64,000 bases of DNA. Origin: Acinetobacter chengduensis. Its GTDB lineage: Bacteria > Pseudomonadota > Gammaproteobacteria > Pseudomonadales > Moraxellaceae. The notes under the pieces were generated by a model, which had not been told where the DNA came from, ran no database searches, and saw only the letters and a list, made by a program, of their open reading frames with translations. This document shows positions 18,539 to 27,260 of this stretch, piece by piece. Location: positions 53,295-117,294 of the forward strand of contig NZ_RCHC01000012.1 of assembly GCF_003664645.1 (NCBI RefSeq), read 5' to 3'. Numbering within the stretch: the first letter of the stretch is position 1; each line of letters opens with the position of its first letter. The position numbers were made by a program, and so were the translations under genes.

Positions 18539-19528
18539 TTAAACTTTAATTTCTTGTGATTTACCAAAAATTTGACGTAACAACTGACTGAGCTGTTCGC
18601 GAGCTTTGATAAATCCATCAATACCGCCTTGGAGTAATTGGAAAGACATTAAGTCTTTTTCCAGTTGAGCTTTAAATTCAGTTTCTGTGAGTGGGCTACT
18701 CGAGTGTTCTGTATGTGGATGCGTATGGTCCGCCGATAACTGTGCTTCTACTGTACGTTGGTCTTGTGCTAAAGCATCCAAAAGGTTTGGAGAGACAGTC
18801 AGTAAATCACATCCCGCTAAGCCCAGCACTTGATCCACACTACGGAAGCTTGCACCCATAATCTCGGTACGAATGCCATGTTGTTTATAGTAATGGTAAA
18901 TTTGTTTTACAGACAATACACCGGGATCTTTATCAATTGGGTAATGATCTATATTTTCTGCTTTTTTGTACCAGTCTAAAATACGGCCAACAAAAGGAGA
19001 AATCAGCGTTACATTTGCATCTGCACAGGCTTGAGCTTGGTGCAGGCCAAACAATAGGGTGAGGTTACAGGGGATTCCTTCAGCTTCTAACACCTTAGCA
19101 GCCTGTATGCCTTCCCATGTCGATGCAATTTTAATTAAAATTCGATTTTGGTCTACGCCGTATTGAGCATATAACGCCAGCAATTCTTTTGCTTTTGCAA
19201 TTGTCGCTTCTGTGTCATAAGACAAAGCCGCATCAACTTCTGTAGATACACGACCTTCAACAAGTTTCAAAATTTCAGCGCCAAACTTGACGGTTAAAAT
19301 ATCAATGGTGCGTTCAATCAACTCATCATGTACTAAGCCTTCTTGCTGTGCTTGTAGATAAGCTGCCTCAATTAAAGCCTTATTTTCAGGCTGGCTAGCA
19401 GCTGCTGTAATCAAAGAAGGATTGGTTGTTGCATCGAGTGGACGAAATTTTTCAATCGCAGTTAAGTCACTGCTGTCAGCAACAATAGTTGTCAAATTTT
19501 TTAATTGGTTTAAAGCAGAATGTGTCAT
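18539..19528 (-). CDS. tal: Transaldolase
   Basis: Transfers a dihydroxyacetone unit between sugar phosphates in the non-oxidative pentose phosphate pathway. The Schiff-base lysine is Lys133 in ILIKIASTWEG. DATTNPSL (about residues 32-39) and GCDLLTVSP near the C-terminus are diagnostic. The 329 residues match the TalB class, apart from a His-rich loop near residue 266 (SADHTHPHTEHSS). It is alone on its transcript; the neighbours are unrelated in function. Confidence 0.96.
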   Translation of the reverse strand: MTHSALNQLKNLTTIVADSSDLTAIEKFRPLDATTNPSLITAAASQPENKALIEAAYLQAQQEGLVHDELIERTIDILTVKFGAEILKLVEGRVSTEVDAALSYDTEATIAKAKELLALYAQYGVDQNRILIKIASTWEGIQAAKVLEAEGIPCNLTLLFGLHQAQACADANVTLISPFVGRILDWYKKAENIDHYPIDKDPGVLSVKQIYHYYKQHGIRTEIMGASFRSVDQVLGLAGCDLLTVSPNLLDALAQDQRTVEAQLSADHTHPHTEHSSSPLTETEFKAQLEKDLMSFQLLQGGIDGFIKAREQLSQLLRQIFGKSQEIKV

Positions 19529-19617
19529 TTAAATCTAGTTCTTAAAGTTATTGCCCTTCATTTAGTTATAACACAAAGTCTGAATAGCTAAAGTGGCTGT
19601 GGTTATTTTTAAGACAT

Positions 19618-20508
19618 TTAAACCATATTTTTACGTAGTTCTCTTACATAATCTATCAAAAAACGAGCGGCCGTGCCTTGAACGCTCTCCCGATTCCAAA
19701 CTAAATCTACAAAATATTCAAACTTAGGCGTGAAATCTGAAAAATTTAAAATCTGTAATTGTTGCTTTAAAAGCGGATTTTCATCCAGCATTTCTATGGG
19801 TAATACGCCCCATCCCAAATTTTGTAAAATCATGGCACAAGCAGAATGATGATTGTCTGTACGCCAATAGTTTTTTGAGAATAACAGTTCGGGTTGAATA
19901 TTGCGGTCACGACTGGCTACGACAATTTGTCGAGATTGTAAAATTTGTTCAAAACTTTGTTGCTTAAATTGTGCTAAAGCATAACGCTTGGCTGCAACAG
20001 GAATCAAAGCTTGTCGTTTGAGCTCAATGAATTGCTCATTACTTTCAAGCTGTTCACGTTCAAACATGAGTGCAAATTGTGCTGTTCCGTTTATTAACAT
20101 TTTTTGTGCATCTTCTTGTGGTGCAGTAAAAATATTAATTTGTAAGCTTGGGAATTCGGCTTCTAACGCAGCAATGTAGTCTGTCCAATGGGTATGTAAT
20201 AGTTCTGAAACCACCACTATATTGAGTTCTGACTCAAGCCCTGTACTGAGCGATAAGGCCAGTTGTTTCCACTGATTCATTTCTATTAAGAGTTGTTGTG
20301 CTTTTTCAAACAGAACTTTTGCATGCGCGGTAGGCACGGGTTCACGGCCTATACGTTCAAAGAGTTGCAAATTTAAATCGATTTCTAAGTTGGCAATCGA
20401 CATGCTGACTGCTGAAGGGACTTTGCCTAATGCACGTGCAGCAGCAGAGAATGATCCAGTTTCCATCACGGTTTTAAAAATAATCAGTTGGTCTTGATTT
20501 AAGTTCAT
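19618..20508 (-). CDS. aceR: LysR family regulator, AceR-like
   Basis: A 296-residue LysR-type protein. The N-terminal winged helix is MNLNQDQLIIFKTVMETGSF followed by SAAARALGKVPSAVSMSIANLE, and the C-terminal co-inducer domain follows. It is divergent from, and 98 bases away from, a PACE-family pump gene. In Acinetobacter, AceR is a LysR activator of the divergently encoded AceI chlorhexidine/polyamine pump, and this arrangement is the same. The assignment to AceR rests on family plus synteny. The 98-base gap should contain the binding site; I did not locate a convincing T-N11-A box. Confidence 0.85.
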   Translation of the reverse strand: MNLNQDQLIIFKTVMETGSFSAAARALGKVPSAVSMSIANLEIDLNLQLFERIGREPVPTAHAKVLFEKAQQLLIEMNQWKQLALSLSTGLESELNIVVVSELLHTHWTDYIAALEAEFPSLQINIFTAPQEDAQKMLINGTAQFALMFEREQLESNEQFIELKRQALIPVAAKRYALAQFKQQSFEQILQSRQIVVASRDRNIQPELLFSKNYWRTDNHHSACAMILQNLGWGVLPIEMLDENPLLKQQLQILNFSDFTPKFEYFVDLVWNRESVQGTAARFLIDYVRELRKNMV

Positions 20509-20606
20509 GTGGTTTTCCTATCAAAAATATTGAAAGAATCTGACTCGATTAATCAATCATATAAAAATAGAATAGCTAACACTACTGAAATATAGAGAAT
20601 TAAATC

Positions 20607-21038
20607 ATGTTGATTTCCAAGAGAAGGATTGTTCATGCGCTGAGCTATGAAATTATCCTGTTGGTGATCATTGCAATCGCATTAAGCTTTATCTTTCATG
20701 TTCCTTTGGAAGTTACTGGAACATTAGGTATTGCTATGGCTGTAACATCGGTTATTTGGAATATGACCTTTAACCATTTTTTTGAAAAATTTGAAGCGAA
20801 ACGTAAACTGAAAAGAACTATAGGCGTACGTTTGATGCATGCTATTGGTTTTGAAGGCGGTTTAATGCTTGCGACTATTCCAATGGTGGCATACGCCTTA
20901 AATATGTCTTTAGGACAAGCATTTATTACCGATTTAAGTTTGACCTTATGTATCTTGGTGTACACCTTTATTTTCCAATGGTGTTACGACTATATTGAAG
21001 CTCAGTTAGGTTATCAGCCTGCACATAGATCTTCATAA
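20607..21038 (+). CDS. aceI: PACE family multidrug efflux pump, AceI-like
   Basis: A 143-residue, four-helix protein made of two tandem bacterial transmembrane pair (BTP) domains, each with a WNMxxNHxFE or WCYDY-type end. The essential Glu15 of AceI is present (ALSYEIILLV). Family-typical RIVHALSYE and MHAIGFEGG blocks mark the first helix of each repeat. Known AceI exports chlorhexidine and short-chain diamines by proton exchange. Position and orientation opposite a LysR gene agree with aceI. It shares a bidirectional terminator with the convergent thiolase gene. Confidence 0.92.
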   Translation: MLISKRRIVHALSYEIILLVIIAIALSFIFHVPLEVTGTLGIAMAVTSVIWNMTFNHFFEKFEAKRKLKRTIGVRLMHAIGFEGGLMLATIPMVAYALNMSLGQAFITDLSLTLCILVYTFIFQWCYDYIEAQLGYQPAHRSS

Positions 21039-21080
21039 TGGACAACACAGGATATTTTGTAGATTAAGAAATATTATGCC

Positions 21081-21113
21081 AAAAAAAAGCACCTGAAATC
21101 AGGTGCTTTTTTT
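21081..21113. terminator. Bidirectional terminator between aceI and the thiolase gene
   Basis: An A-run, GCACCTG-aaat-CAGGTGC stem and T-run lie between convergent genes; it is symmetric and serves both. Confidence 0.95.
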
Positions 21114-21130
21114 AATCGCGATAGGTGTAA

Positions 21131-22654
21131 TTATTTTTCAACTATTGCAGTTACGCCTTGACCACCAGCTGCACAGATCGAGATTAATACACGACCTGAA
21201 CCTTTTTCATTTAGTAACTTCGCAGCAGTCGCTAAAATACGACCACCAGTTGCAGCGAATGGGTGGCCTGCAGCCAAAGAAGAACCTTTTACGTTTAACT
21301 TCGTACGGTCAATTGAACCCAATGGTGCTTCTAAGCCTAAACGTTCTTTACAGAATTTAGGATCTTCCCACGCTTTAAGCGTAGACAATACTTGAGATGC
21401 AAATGCTTCATGAATTTCGTAGTAGTCGAAATCTTGTAGTGTGATGCCCGCGCGCTCAAGCATGCGTGGAACTGCATAAGCAGGTGCCATTAATAAGCCT
21501 TCTTTCTTGCCAACGAAGTCTACAGCTGCAGTTTCTTGGAAAGTTAAGTAAGCCAAAACTTCATGACCGTTTTCTTTCGCCCATTCTTCAGATGCTAAAA
21601 GTACACAAGATGCACCATCTGTTAATGGAGTAGAGTTCCCAGCCGTCATTGTACGACCGTCGCCTTTACCAAATACAGGTTTAAGCTTAGCAAGTTTTTC
21701 TACAGAAGAATCTGGACGTAAGTTGTTGTCGCGGTCTAAACCAAGGAAAGGCGTAATTAGGTCATCAAAGAAACCTTCATCATAAGCCTTTGCCATTTTT
21801 TGATGAGATGTTGCGGCAAGCTCGTCTTGCGCTTCGCGAGGAATACCCCATTCAAGTGCAGTAATTGCTTGGTGATCACCCATAGAAAGGCCAGTACGTG
21901 GTTCACCGTTCTTTGGTGCATCCATTAAATCTTTTACATTAATTTTGGTTAATGCTTTCAGGCGGTCTTTACCTGTTTTTGCAATATTGAGTTCAAGCAA
22001 TGCTTTACGCAGACCGTCACCAAAAGCAATTGGCGCATCAGATGTCGTATCTACACCGCCAGCAACACCCACTTCAATTTGGCCGAGTGCAATTTTATTG
22101 GCAACAAGGAAGGCCGCTTGCAAACCAGTACCACACGCTTGCTGAATATCGTAAGCAGGTGTTTCTGGAGCGAGTTCTGTGTTTAACACACATTCACGGG
22201 TCATGTTAAAGTCACGGCTGTGTTTTAAAACTGCGCCTGCTACGACTTCGCCTAAGCGCTGACCTTGCAGGTTGAAACGTTCAACCAAGCCATTTAAAGC
22301 AGCTGTAAACATGTCAGAGTTTGAAGCTGTGAAAAAAGCACCATTTGAACGTGCAAATGGAATGCGGTTACCGCCAATGATAGCTACGCGGCGAACTGTA
22401 TTTTGGCTCATGTGTTTTTCCTGTTGAACAGAAGTTTGAGTTGTTTGTTTTGAAGCTGTAGTTTTAGACGCTGTACTTTTACTGCTGCTGCGCGACGCTG
22501 TAGAGCGTGTGCGGGCAGGTTTAGCGCTTGCTGCTGATTTGTCCGTTGTACTGGTTTTTCGGGTAGTGCGGTTAGATGTGGTTTTTGATGGTTTTGACAC
22601 ATCTGATTCAGCAGAAGTTTCGACTGCTGGATTTTCTTGAGTAGTTTTGCTCAT
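21131..22654 (-). CDS. Acetyl-CoA acyltransferase (thiolase) with basic low-complexity N-terminal extension
   Basis: A thiolase that cleaves or forms 3-ketoacyl-CoA. In the long form Cys174 (QQACGTG) is the acyl nucleophile, followed by a His in HEAFASQ and the C-terminal Cys in CAAGGQG. The first 81 residues are not thiolase: they are rich in Ser, Thr, Lys, Arg and Ala (ARTRSTASRSSSKSTASKTT type), like an AlgP or histone-H1 tail. Met82 (MSQNTVRR) at 22411 has AGGA seven bases upstream and would give a normal 426-residue enzyme. Both starts are plausible, so two products are possible. It is divergent from fabG and the MaoC-type gene, as in the fadA2/fabG4/htdX group. Confidence 0.93.
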   Translation of the reverse strand: MSKTTQENPAVETSAESDVSKPSKTTSNRTTRKTSTTDKSAASAKPARTRSTASRSSSKSTASKTTASKQTTQTSVQQEKHMSQNTVRRVAIIGGNRIPFARSNGAFFTASNSDMFTAALNGLVERFNLQGQRLGEVVAGAVLKHSRDFNMTRECVLNTELAPETPAYDIQQACGTGLQAAFLVANKIALGQIEVGVAGGVDTTSDAPIAFGDGLRKALLELNIAKTGKDRLKALTKINVKDLMDAPKNGEPRTGLSMGDHQAITALEWGIPREAQDELAATSHQKMAKAYDEGFFDDLITPFLGLDRDNNLRPDSSVEKLAKLKPVFGKGDGRTMTAGNSTPLTDGASCVLLASEEWAKENGHEVLAYLTFQETAAVDFVGKKEGLLMAPAYAVPRMLERAGITLQDFDYYEIHEAFASQVLSTLKAWEDPKFCKERLGLEAPLGSIDRTKLNVKGSSLAAGHPFAATGGRILATAAKLLNEKGSGRVLISICAAGGQGVTAIVEK

Positions 22655-22895
22655 AAGGCTTTTCCAAGCATGTAAAAGTGTTTCTGAGGGCTACATTATC
22701 ATAAACTCAGGAGTGCTGAATTGACTGGAATGACATTGCAGAATGCATTCAGGTCAAGTCATATCGGCATTAACTCAAGTATGATTCAATAGAAACTGAT
22801 GGAGCTATTGAAATATAAGGCCAATAACATCATATTGAAGTTTAAAGGATATCTTCAAATCCATCAAAAAATTAATTTATTTGAGAGATAAAAAC

Positions 22896-24287
22896 ATGAG
22901 TGACCAATACCAAGCATTTGCAAAATCTCCAATTGGTAAATTTGTCATTAAAAATTTAGGATTGCCATCACCGACTTTCCTAGAGCGTTTTGAATCTGCT
23001 TCTCCTGTGGTGAAAGGCGCTATTTTAGTCGGCGCTGCGCCAAACAGTACTTTGGCTGGTTCTATTGCTCAAGTTTTGGCAAATGTACATGCCAATGGTT
23101 ATGCAGGTAATAATACTGAATTACAGCAAGCTGCAGCTAAAGCAGGCTTGAACTTGAGCGCTTTTAATGACGGCGACAAAGAATCTAAATTTAAAGTGGT
23201 TGTATTTGATGCTTCTGGCATTGAAAACTCAGAACAACTACACGAGTTATATGCATTCTTTAATCCAATCGCACGCCAAGTCCAAGCATCTGGTCGTGTG
23301 GTTGTTGTGGGTACAACACCTGAAACAGCTAAAACTGCAAAACAAGCGATCGCACAGCGCGCACTTGAAGGTTTTGTAAAATCAGTGGGTAAAGAATTCA
23401 AAAAAGGCATTGCAGCTAATCTTATCTATGTTGATGCTGGCGCAGAAGCGAACCTTGAATCTGCACTTCGTTTTGCTATTTCTCCGCGTTCAGCGTATGT
23501 GTCTGGCCAAGTGATTCGCGTATCTCAAGCGGAAACTGTTGATATTGACTGGACCAAACCACTTGCGGGTAAAACAGCTGTAGTTACAGGTGCAAGCCGT
23601 GGTATTGGTGAAGCAATTGCGCATGTACTTTCTCGTGATGGCGCGCATGTCATTTGTTTAGATGTGCCACAACAACAAGCTGACCTTGACCGTGTGGCAG
23701 GTGCAATTGGTGGTTCAACACTTGCAATTGACATTACTGCAGCGGATGCTGGCGAAAAAATTAAAACAGCTGCTGCGGCACAAGGTGGTTTAGATATCAT
23801 TGTGCATAATGCAGGTATTACACGTGACAAAACGTTGGCAAATATGAAGCCTGAGCTTTGGGACTTGGTAATTAACATTAACTTGTCTGCAATTGAGCGT
23901 GTTAATGATTACTTACTGGGTAATGATGGCTTCAATGCAAATGGCCGTATTGTTTGTGTATCGTCTATTTCTGGTATTGCGGGTAACTTGGGTCAAACCA
24001 ACTATGCAGCATCTAAAGCAGGTGTGATTGGAGTGGTTAAATTTACTGCGCCTACGCTAACTAATGGTGTGACAATTAACGCCGTAGCGCCTGGTTTCAT
24101 TGAAACTCAAATGACTGCAGCCATTCCATTTGCAATCCGCGAAGCTGGTCGTCGTATGAACTCAATGAGCCAAGGTGGTTTACCTGTTGATGTTGCAGAA
24201 ACGATTGCCTTGTTTGCTTCAACAGCATCTACAGGCCTGAACGGTAACGTGGTTCGTGTTTGTGGTCAAAGCTTGCTAGGTGCTTAA
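22896..24287 (+). CDS. Two-domain 3-oxoacyl-ACP reductase, FabG4-like
   Basis: A 463-residue SDR protein, about twice the size of ordinary FabG. The N-terminal ~200 residues form a degenerate Rossmann-like domain (VVKGAILVGAAPNS, FKVVVFDASGIEN). The C-terminal domain is a full SDR with the cofactor loop TGASRGIGEA and catalytic Ser357, Tyr370 and Lys374 (NYAASKAG). This is the architecture of mycobacterial FabG4, an NADH-dependent reductase. I start at ATG 22896 (GAGAG upstream) rather than the TTG at 22881. The MaoC-type gene follows after 140 bases. Confidence 0.93.
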   Translation: MSDQYQAFAKSPIGKFVIKNLGLPSPTFLERFESASPVVKGAILVGAAPNSTLAGSIAQVLANVHANGYAGNNTELQQAAAKAGLNLSAFNDGDKESKFKVVVFDASGIENSEQLHELYAFFNPIARQVQASGRVVVVGTTPETAKTAKQAIAQRALEGFVKSVGKEFKKGIAANLIYVDAGAEANLESALRFAISPRSAYVSGQVIRVSQAETVDIDWTKPLAGKTAVVTGASRGIGEAIAHVLSRDGAHVICLDVPQQQADLDRVAGAIGGSTLAIDITAADAGEKIKTAAAAQGGLDIIVHNAGITRDKTLANMKPELWDLVININLSAIERVNDYLLGNDGFNANGRIVCVSSISGIAGNLGQTNYAASKAGVIGVVKFTAPTLTNGVTINAVAPGFIETQMTAAIPFAIREAGRRMNSMSQGGLPVDVAETIALFASTASTGLNGNVVRVCGQSLLGA

Positions 24288-24295
24288 CACATTAA

Positions 24296-24390
24296 AGTTC
24301 TCTCCTTTAGGGGAAGAGAATTTAGGAGAGGGAGAGAAAGGGAATATTATTAACCCTCTCTCTAGCTCTCTCCTAGAGGGAGAGAGAACT
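24296..24390. repeat. Imperfect palindromic repeat between fabG and the MaoC gene
   Basis: AGTTCTCTC at the left end and GAGAGAACT at the right end bound about 95 bases of CTCTCC/GGAGAG-rich sequence around an AATATTATT centre. The two arms are imperfect reverse complements. It looks like a REP or MITE-type intergenic element, or a remnant of one; it lies within an otherwise likely co-transcribed pair. I cannot count copies elsewhere from this window. Confidence 0.65.
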
Positions 24391-24427
24391 CCATGAAACA
24401 AATTAGAAAACTTCTCAAAGGTTCAGT

Positions 24428-25282
24428 ATGAATACTCGCCATTTTAGTCAACTTCCAAAACCTTATCTGGCTTATCCAAAAGTCATTCAAGGCTTGATTT
24501 TTAAAAAGCCGAAAGGTGAAAAAGTGCTACCGCAAGTTGAATATGTGGTGGATTCATTTCAAGTCGATTCAAAACATTTAAAAGCGTACAACGAAGTTTG
24601 CGGTTTTAAAAATAACGGCTATATTCCGGCTATTTACTTGGCTGTGTTGTCGCAAAGTTTACAAATGCACATGATGACAACAGAAGCATTTCCATTTGCA
24701 ATTCTTGGATTAGTGCATATTCGCAATCAAGTGAAGCAAACGCGTAAAGTTGGGGTCAATGAACAATTGAGCTTGTCGTGTAAATTTGGTGAATTAAAAC
24801 CACATGACAAAGGTGTACAGTTTGATTTTATTACCACGGCAAAAGTCGGCAACGACGTTGTGGTTGAATCATTGACGACGTATTTAGCACGTCAAAAAAC
24901 CGATGTAAAAGGCACAGCTAAAGCATCTGAAAATAAAACTCCAGATTATCAGTTAGTAGGTGAGTGGAATGTCTCTGAAAATACAGGACGTCGTTACGCA
25001 TTGACTTCTGGTGACTTTAACCTCATTCATATCCATGCCGTGACAGCAAAAGCATTTGGTTTTAAACAAGCCATTGCACATGGTATGTGGAGTAAAGCGA
25101 AAGCGTTGGCAAATTTAAGCTTGCCAGATGCGTATGAAGCTGATGTTTGGTTTAAGCTTCCAATGTATCTACCTTCAAAAGTTGAATTTTTAACAGCGGT
25201 GAATACTTCAGAAACTGATTTTATGATCCGAAGTGCAAAAAATAAAAAACCGCATGTGACGGGTTCAGTCACAGCGCTGTAA
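24428..25282 (+). CDS. MaoC-type hotdog dehydratase, HtdX-like
   Basis: A 284-residue double-hotdog protein. The hydratase-2 motif appears in the C-terminal half: SGDFNLIHIHAVTAKAFGFK followed by AIAHGMWS, which provides the catalytic Asp/His pair in the (R)-enoyl hydratase manner. It lies downstream of the FabG4-like gene, an arrangement that matches Rv0242c-Rv0241c (fabG4-htdX) of mycobacteria. The likely reaction is hydration/dehydration of 3-hydroxyacyl thioesters. The gene ends at a clean terminator. Confidence 0.9.
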   Translation: MNTRHFSQLPKPYLAYPKVIQGLIFKKPKGEKVLPQVEYVVDSFQVDSKHLKAYNEVCGFKNNGYIPAIYLAVLSQSLQMHMMTTEAFPFAILGLVHIRNQVKQTRKVGVNEQLSLSCKFGELKPHDKGVQFDFITTAKVGNDVVVESLTTYLARQKTDVKGTAKASENKTPDYQLVGEWNVSENTGRRYALTSGDFNLIHIHAVTAKAFGFKQAIAHGMWSKAKALANLSLPDAYEADVWFKLPMYLPSKVEFLTAVNTSETDFMIRSAKNKKPHVTGSVTAL

Positions 25283-25286
25283 GCTT

Positions 25287-25322
25287 AAAAGCCCGATGTA
25301 TTCAATGTATCGGGCTTTTTTT
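25287..25322 (+). terminator. Terminator after the MaoC gene
   Basis: A GCCCGAT stem with an AT-rich loop and its complement ATCGGGC, then a T-run. Confidence 0.93.
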
Positions 25323-25372
25323 CTGCCTGAAAATATGTCATATCATTCGCGTATGACAGAATTTGGAGTTCA

Positions 25373-26638
25373 ATGGATATGAACCAGCTGAAAGAAATTT
25401 TATGTGCAAATGCTGAAAATTATTGGGGTGAAGTTGATACTACATTTCAAGATGTTGCGCGACTATTTAGCCGTTTGCAGGATGCACGTAGCACACAAGG
25501 TGGCGCGGCCCTGTGCGTATATTTTAAAGGCCGTAAAGTACTGGAAATTTGTACAGGTCAAAAATCTACGGATGAAAAATGGCAGTCCGATACACTCTCT
25601 ATTTGTTATTCCACGGGTAAAGGCGTATTGGCCACGCTGGCGCATATTTTAGTCAGTGAAGGTTTGATTAATTATGACGTGCCTATTAGCCACTATTGGC
25701 CTGAATTTGCGAAAAATGGTAAACATCACATCACGCTTCGGCATATTTTGAGCCATCAAAGTGGTTTATACGACATCCGTAATAATATTGATCAAGCAGT
25801 TGAAATGGCAAACTGGCCACACATGCTTCAAGTCATGGAAAGAATGACACCACGCTTTGGGTTGGGTGAAGACATGGCCTACCAGCCATTGACCTTTGGT
25901 TGGCTAGTAGGTGGAGTACTTGAAAAAGCGACCCAACGAAGTTTGTCTGAATTAATGCAACAGTATTTAGTCCAGCCTTTGGCGTTGGATGGCGCGTATT
26001 TTGGTGTACCACATGATCAACTTGAGCGTGTCGCTCGGTTACTTCCGAAAGTATCGCGTTTAAATCATGCAGATAAACAAAAATCTTCTCAGCCATCTAA
26101 GCCACGTAAAGTATCACCCCTAGATAAACTGATTGAGCTTAGTGGTCAAAATCCACAAGATTTTCAGGATGCGATGATTCCTAAAGGCATGAAGCATTTT
26201 AGCTTTTTTAGTGATGAAGGCATGCAGGCGGTCATTCCAGCAGCCAATGGTGCTTTTACAGCAGCAAGCTTGGCTAAAATGTACGCCATGCTGGCAAATC
26301 ATGGGGTATGGAATGGTCAAACTTTGATTAAACCCGAAGTTTTTAGTCTACTCAGCACGATCCAGAGTAAAAAGCGTGACCGAATTATGCCGTTGCCCAT
26401 GCATTGGCGTTTGGGTTATCACCGTGTGTTAAGTTTGGGCAAATCTTCAAATGGATTTGGCCATATTGGGTTTAATGGTTCAGGGGCATGGTGTGACCCA
26501 GCGCGTGATTTAAGCTTTGCTTATACACATAACTTTCCAACAGGCTCATTGACTGGGGATTACCGTTTATGGGCGCTCACGCAGGAAGTACTGCGCTGTG
26601 CAGATCAGCTTTTAATAGGTAAAAAAGGCTGGTTTTAA
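25373..26638 (+). CDS. Beta-lactamase-fold serine hydrolase (esterase type)
   Basis: A 421-residue protein of the class C beta-lactamase/EstB esterase group. The SxxK motif is S-T-G-K in LSICYSTGKGVLA, about residue 80, and a Tyr (MAYQPLTFGWLVGG, about 165) fits the second motif. No signal peptide is visible, so it probably works in the cytoplasm as an esterase rather than a resistance enzyme. GGAG precedes ATG 25373 by only four bases and ATG 25379 by ten, so either may be used. It follows the fabG/MaoC pair, from which a terminator separates it. Confidence 0.9.
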   Translation: MDMNQLKEILCANAENYWGEVDTTFQDVARLFSRLQDARSTQGGAALCVYFKGRKVLEICTGQKSTDEKWQSDTLSICYSTGKGVLATLAHILVSEGLINYDVPISHYWPEFAKNGKHHITLRHILSHQSGLYDIRNNIDQAVEMANWPHMLQVMERMTPRFGLGEDMAYQPLTFGWLVGGVLEKATQRSLSELMQQYLVQPLALDGAYFGVPHDQLERVARLLPKVSRLNHADKQKSSQPSKPRKVSPLDKLIELSGQNPQDFQDAMIPKGMKHFSFFSDEGMQAVIPAANGAFTAASLAKMYAMLANHGVWNGQTLIKPEVFSLLSTIQSKKRDRIMPLPMHWRLGYHRVLSLGKSSNGFGHIGFNGSGAWCDPARDLSFAYTHNFPTGSLTGDYRLWALTQEVLRCADQLLIGKKGWF

Positions 26639-26718
26639 CCCAATTAAACTACTTTTATAAAGTGTTTCTGCAGGATTATATTATTTTTGCAGGCACTTTA
26701 TTGATGGTTTGTTTAATC

Positions 26719-27183
26719 ATGTCTGCAATCCGACTTCTCCCGCTTATTGCAATTTCTGGTGCATCAGCAGTTTTAACTGGCTGTCAGGATACTGAGCATG
26801 GCACAAAAAGCATTGATCAAAATACTGTGCAAGAAAGTGTTCAGCCCAAACCTGTATGGGCGGGTAGCTATCAAGGTCATACACCGTGTTTAAGCTGTTC
26901 TGCTTTATGCGAAGAATGCGAGGGTATGTCGGTTAAATTAACCTTAAAAGAAGATATGCAATATGAGCTACAGCGTATCAGTATGAGTGGCAATGACATA
27001 TCTGAAACATTGACTGGTCGGATGCTGTTTAAAGATGAAGCAAAAACTCAGTTGGAACTTGTTGGTGTCTCTAAGCGCAATCTATTATTGGTGAACGTTG
27101 CAAAGCATGAAGTAGAAATCCGAATGGATCAGAGTGCTAAAGCCTATGCATCACAACAGGATTTCCTCATGGGCGCCGTATAG
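26719..27183 (+). CDS. NlpE-like lipoprotein with two CxxC motifs
   Basis: The start at ATG 26719 gives a lipoprotein signal MSAIRLLPLIAISGASAVLT with lipobox LTGC (Cys22). The mature part has the NlpE N-domain look: WAGSYQGHTPC, then CLSC and CEEC motifs, then SVKLTLKEDMQYEL. In E. coli NlpE a CxxC pair senses copper and envelope redox stress for Cpx. Here the Cys loop is expanded (C-x2-C-x3-C-x2-C). No strong Shine-Dalgarno supports any start; the frame is open to 26662. Outer- or inner-membrane anchored; role inferred. Confidence 0.8.
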   Translation: MSAIRLLPLIAISGASAVLTGCQDTEHGTKSIDQNTVQESVQPKPVWAGSYQGHTPCLSCSALCEECEGMSVKLTLKEDMQYELQRISMSGNDISETLTGRMLFKDEAKTQLELVGVSKRNLLLVNVAKHEVEIRMDQSAKAYASQQDFLMGAV

Positions 27184-27260
27184 CATTTAAAAACTATTCT
27201 ACTGTTCTCTAATTTTTAAAAATGTACACTGCTAAAAGTTGAAATAACAGGAAATACGCA

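Noticed and set aside
21103..21360. Plus-strand open frame of 85 codons
   Set aside because: It is antisense to the thiolase 3-prime end and overlaps the bidirectional terminator; codon pattern follows the thiolase frame.
22408..22602. Alternative minus-strand frame across the thiolase extension
   Set aside because: The low-complexity stretch gives open frames in other phases; no ribosome-binding site and no protein-like composition.
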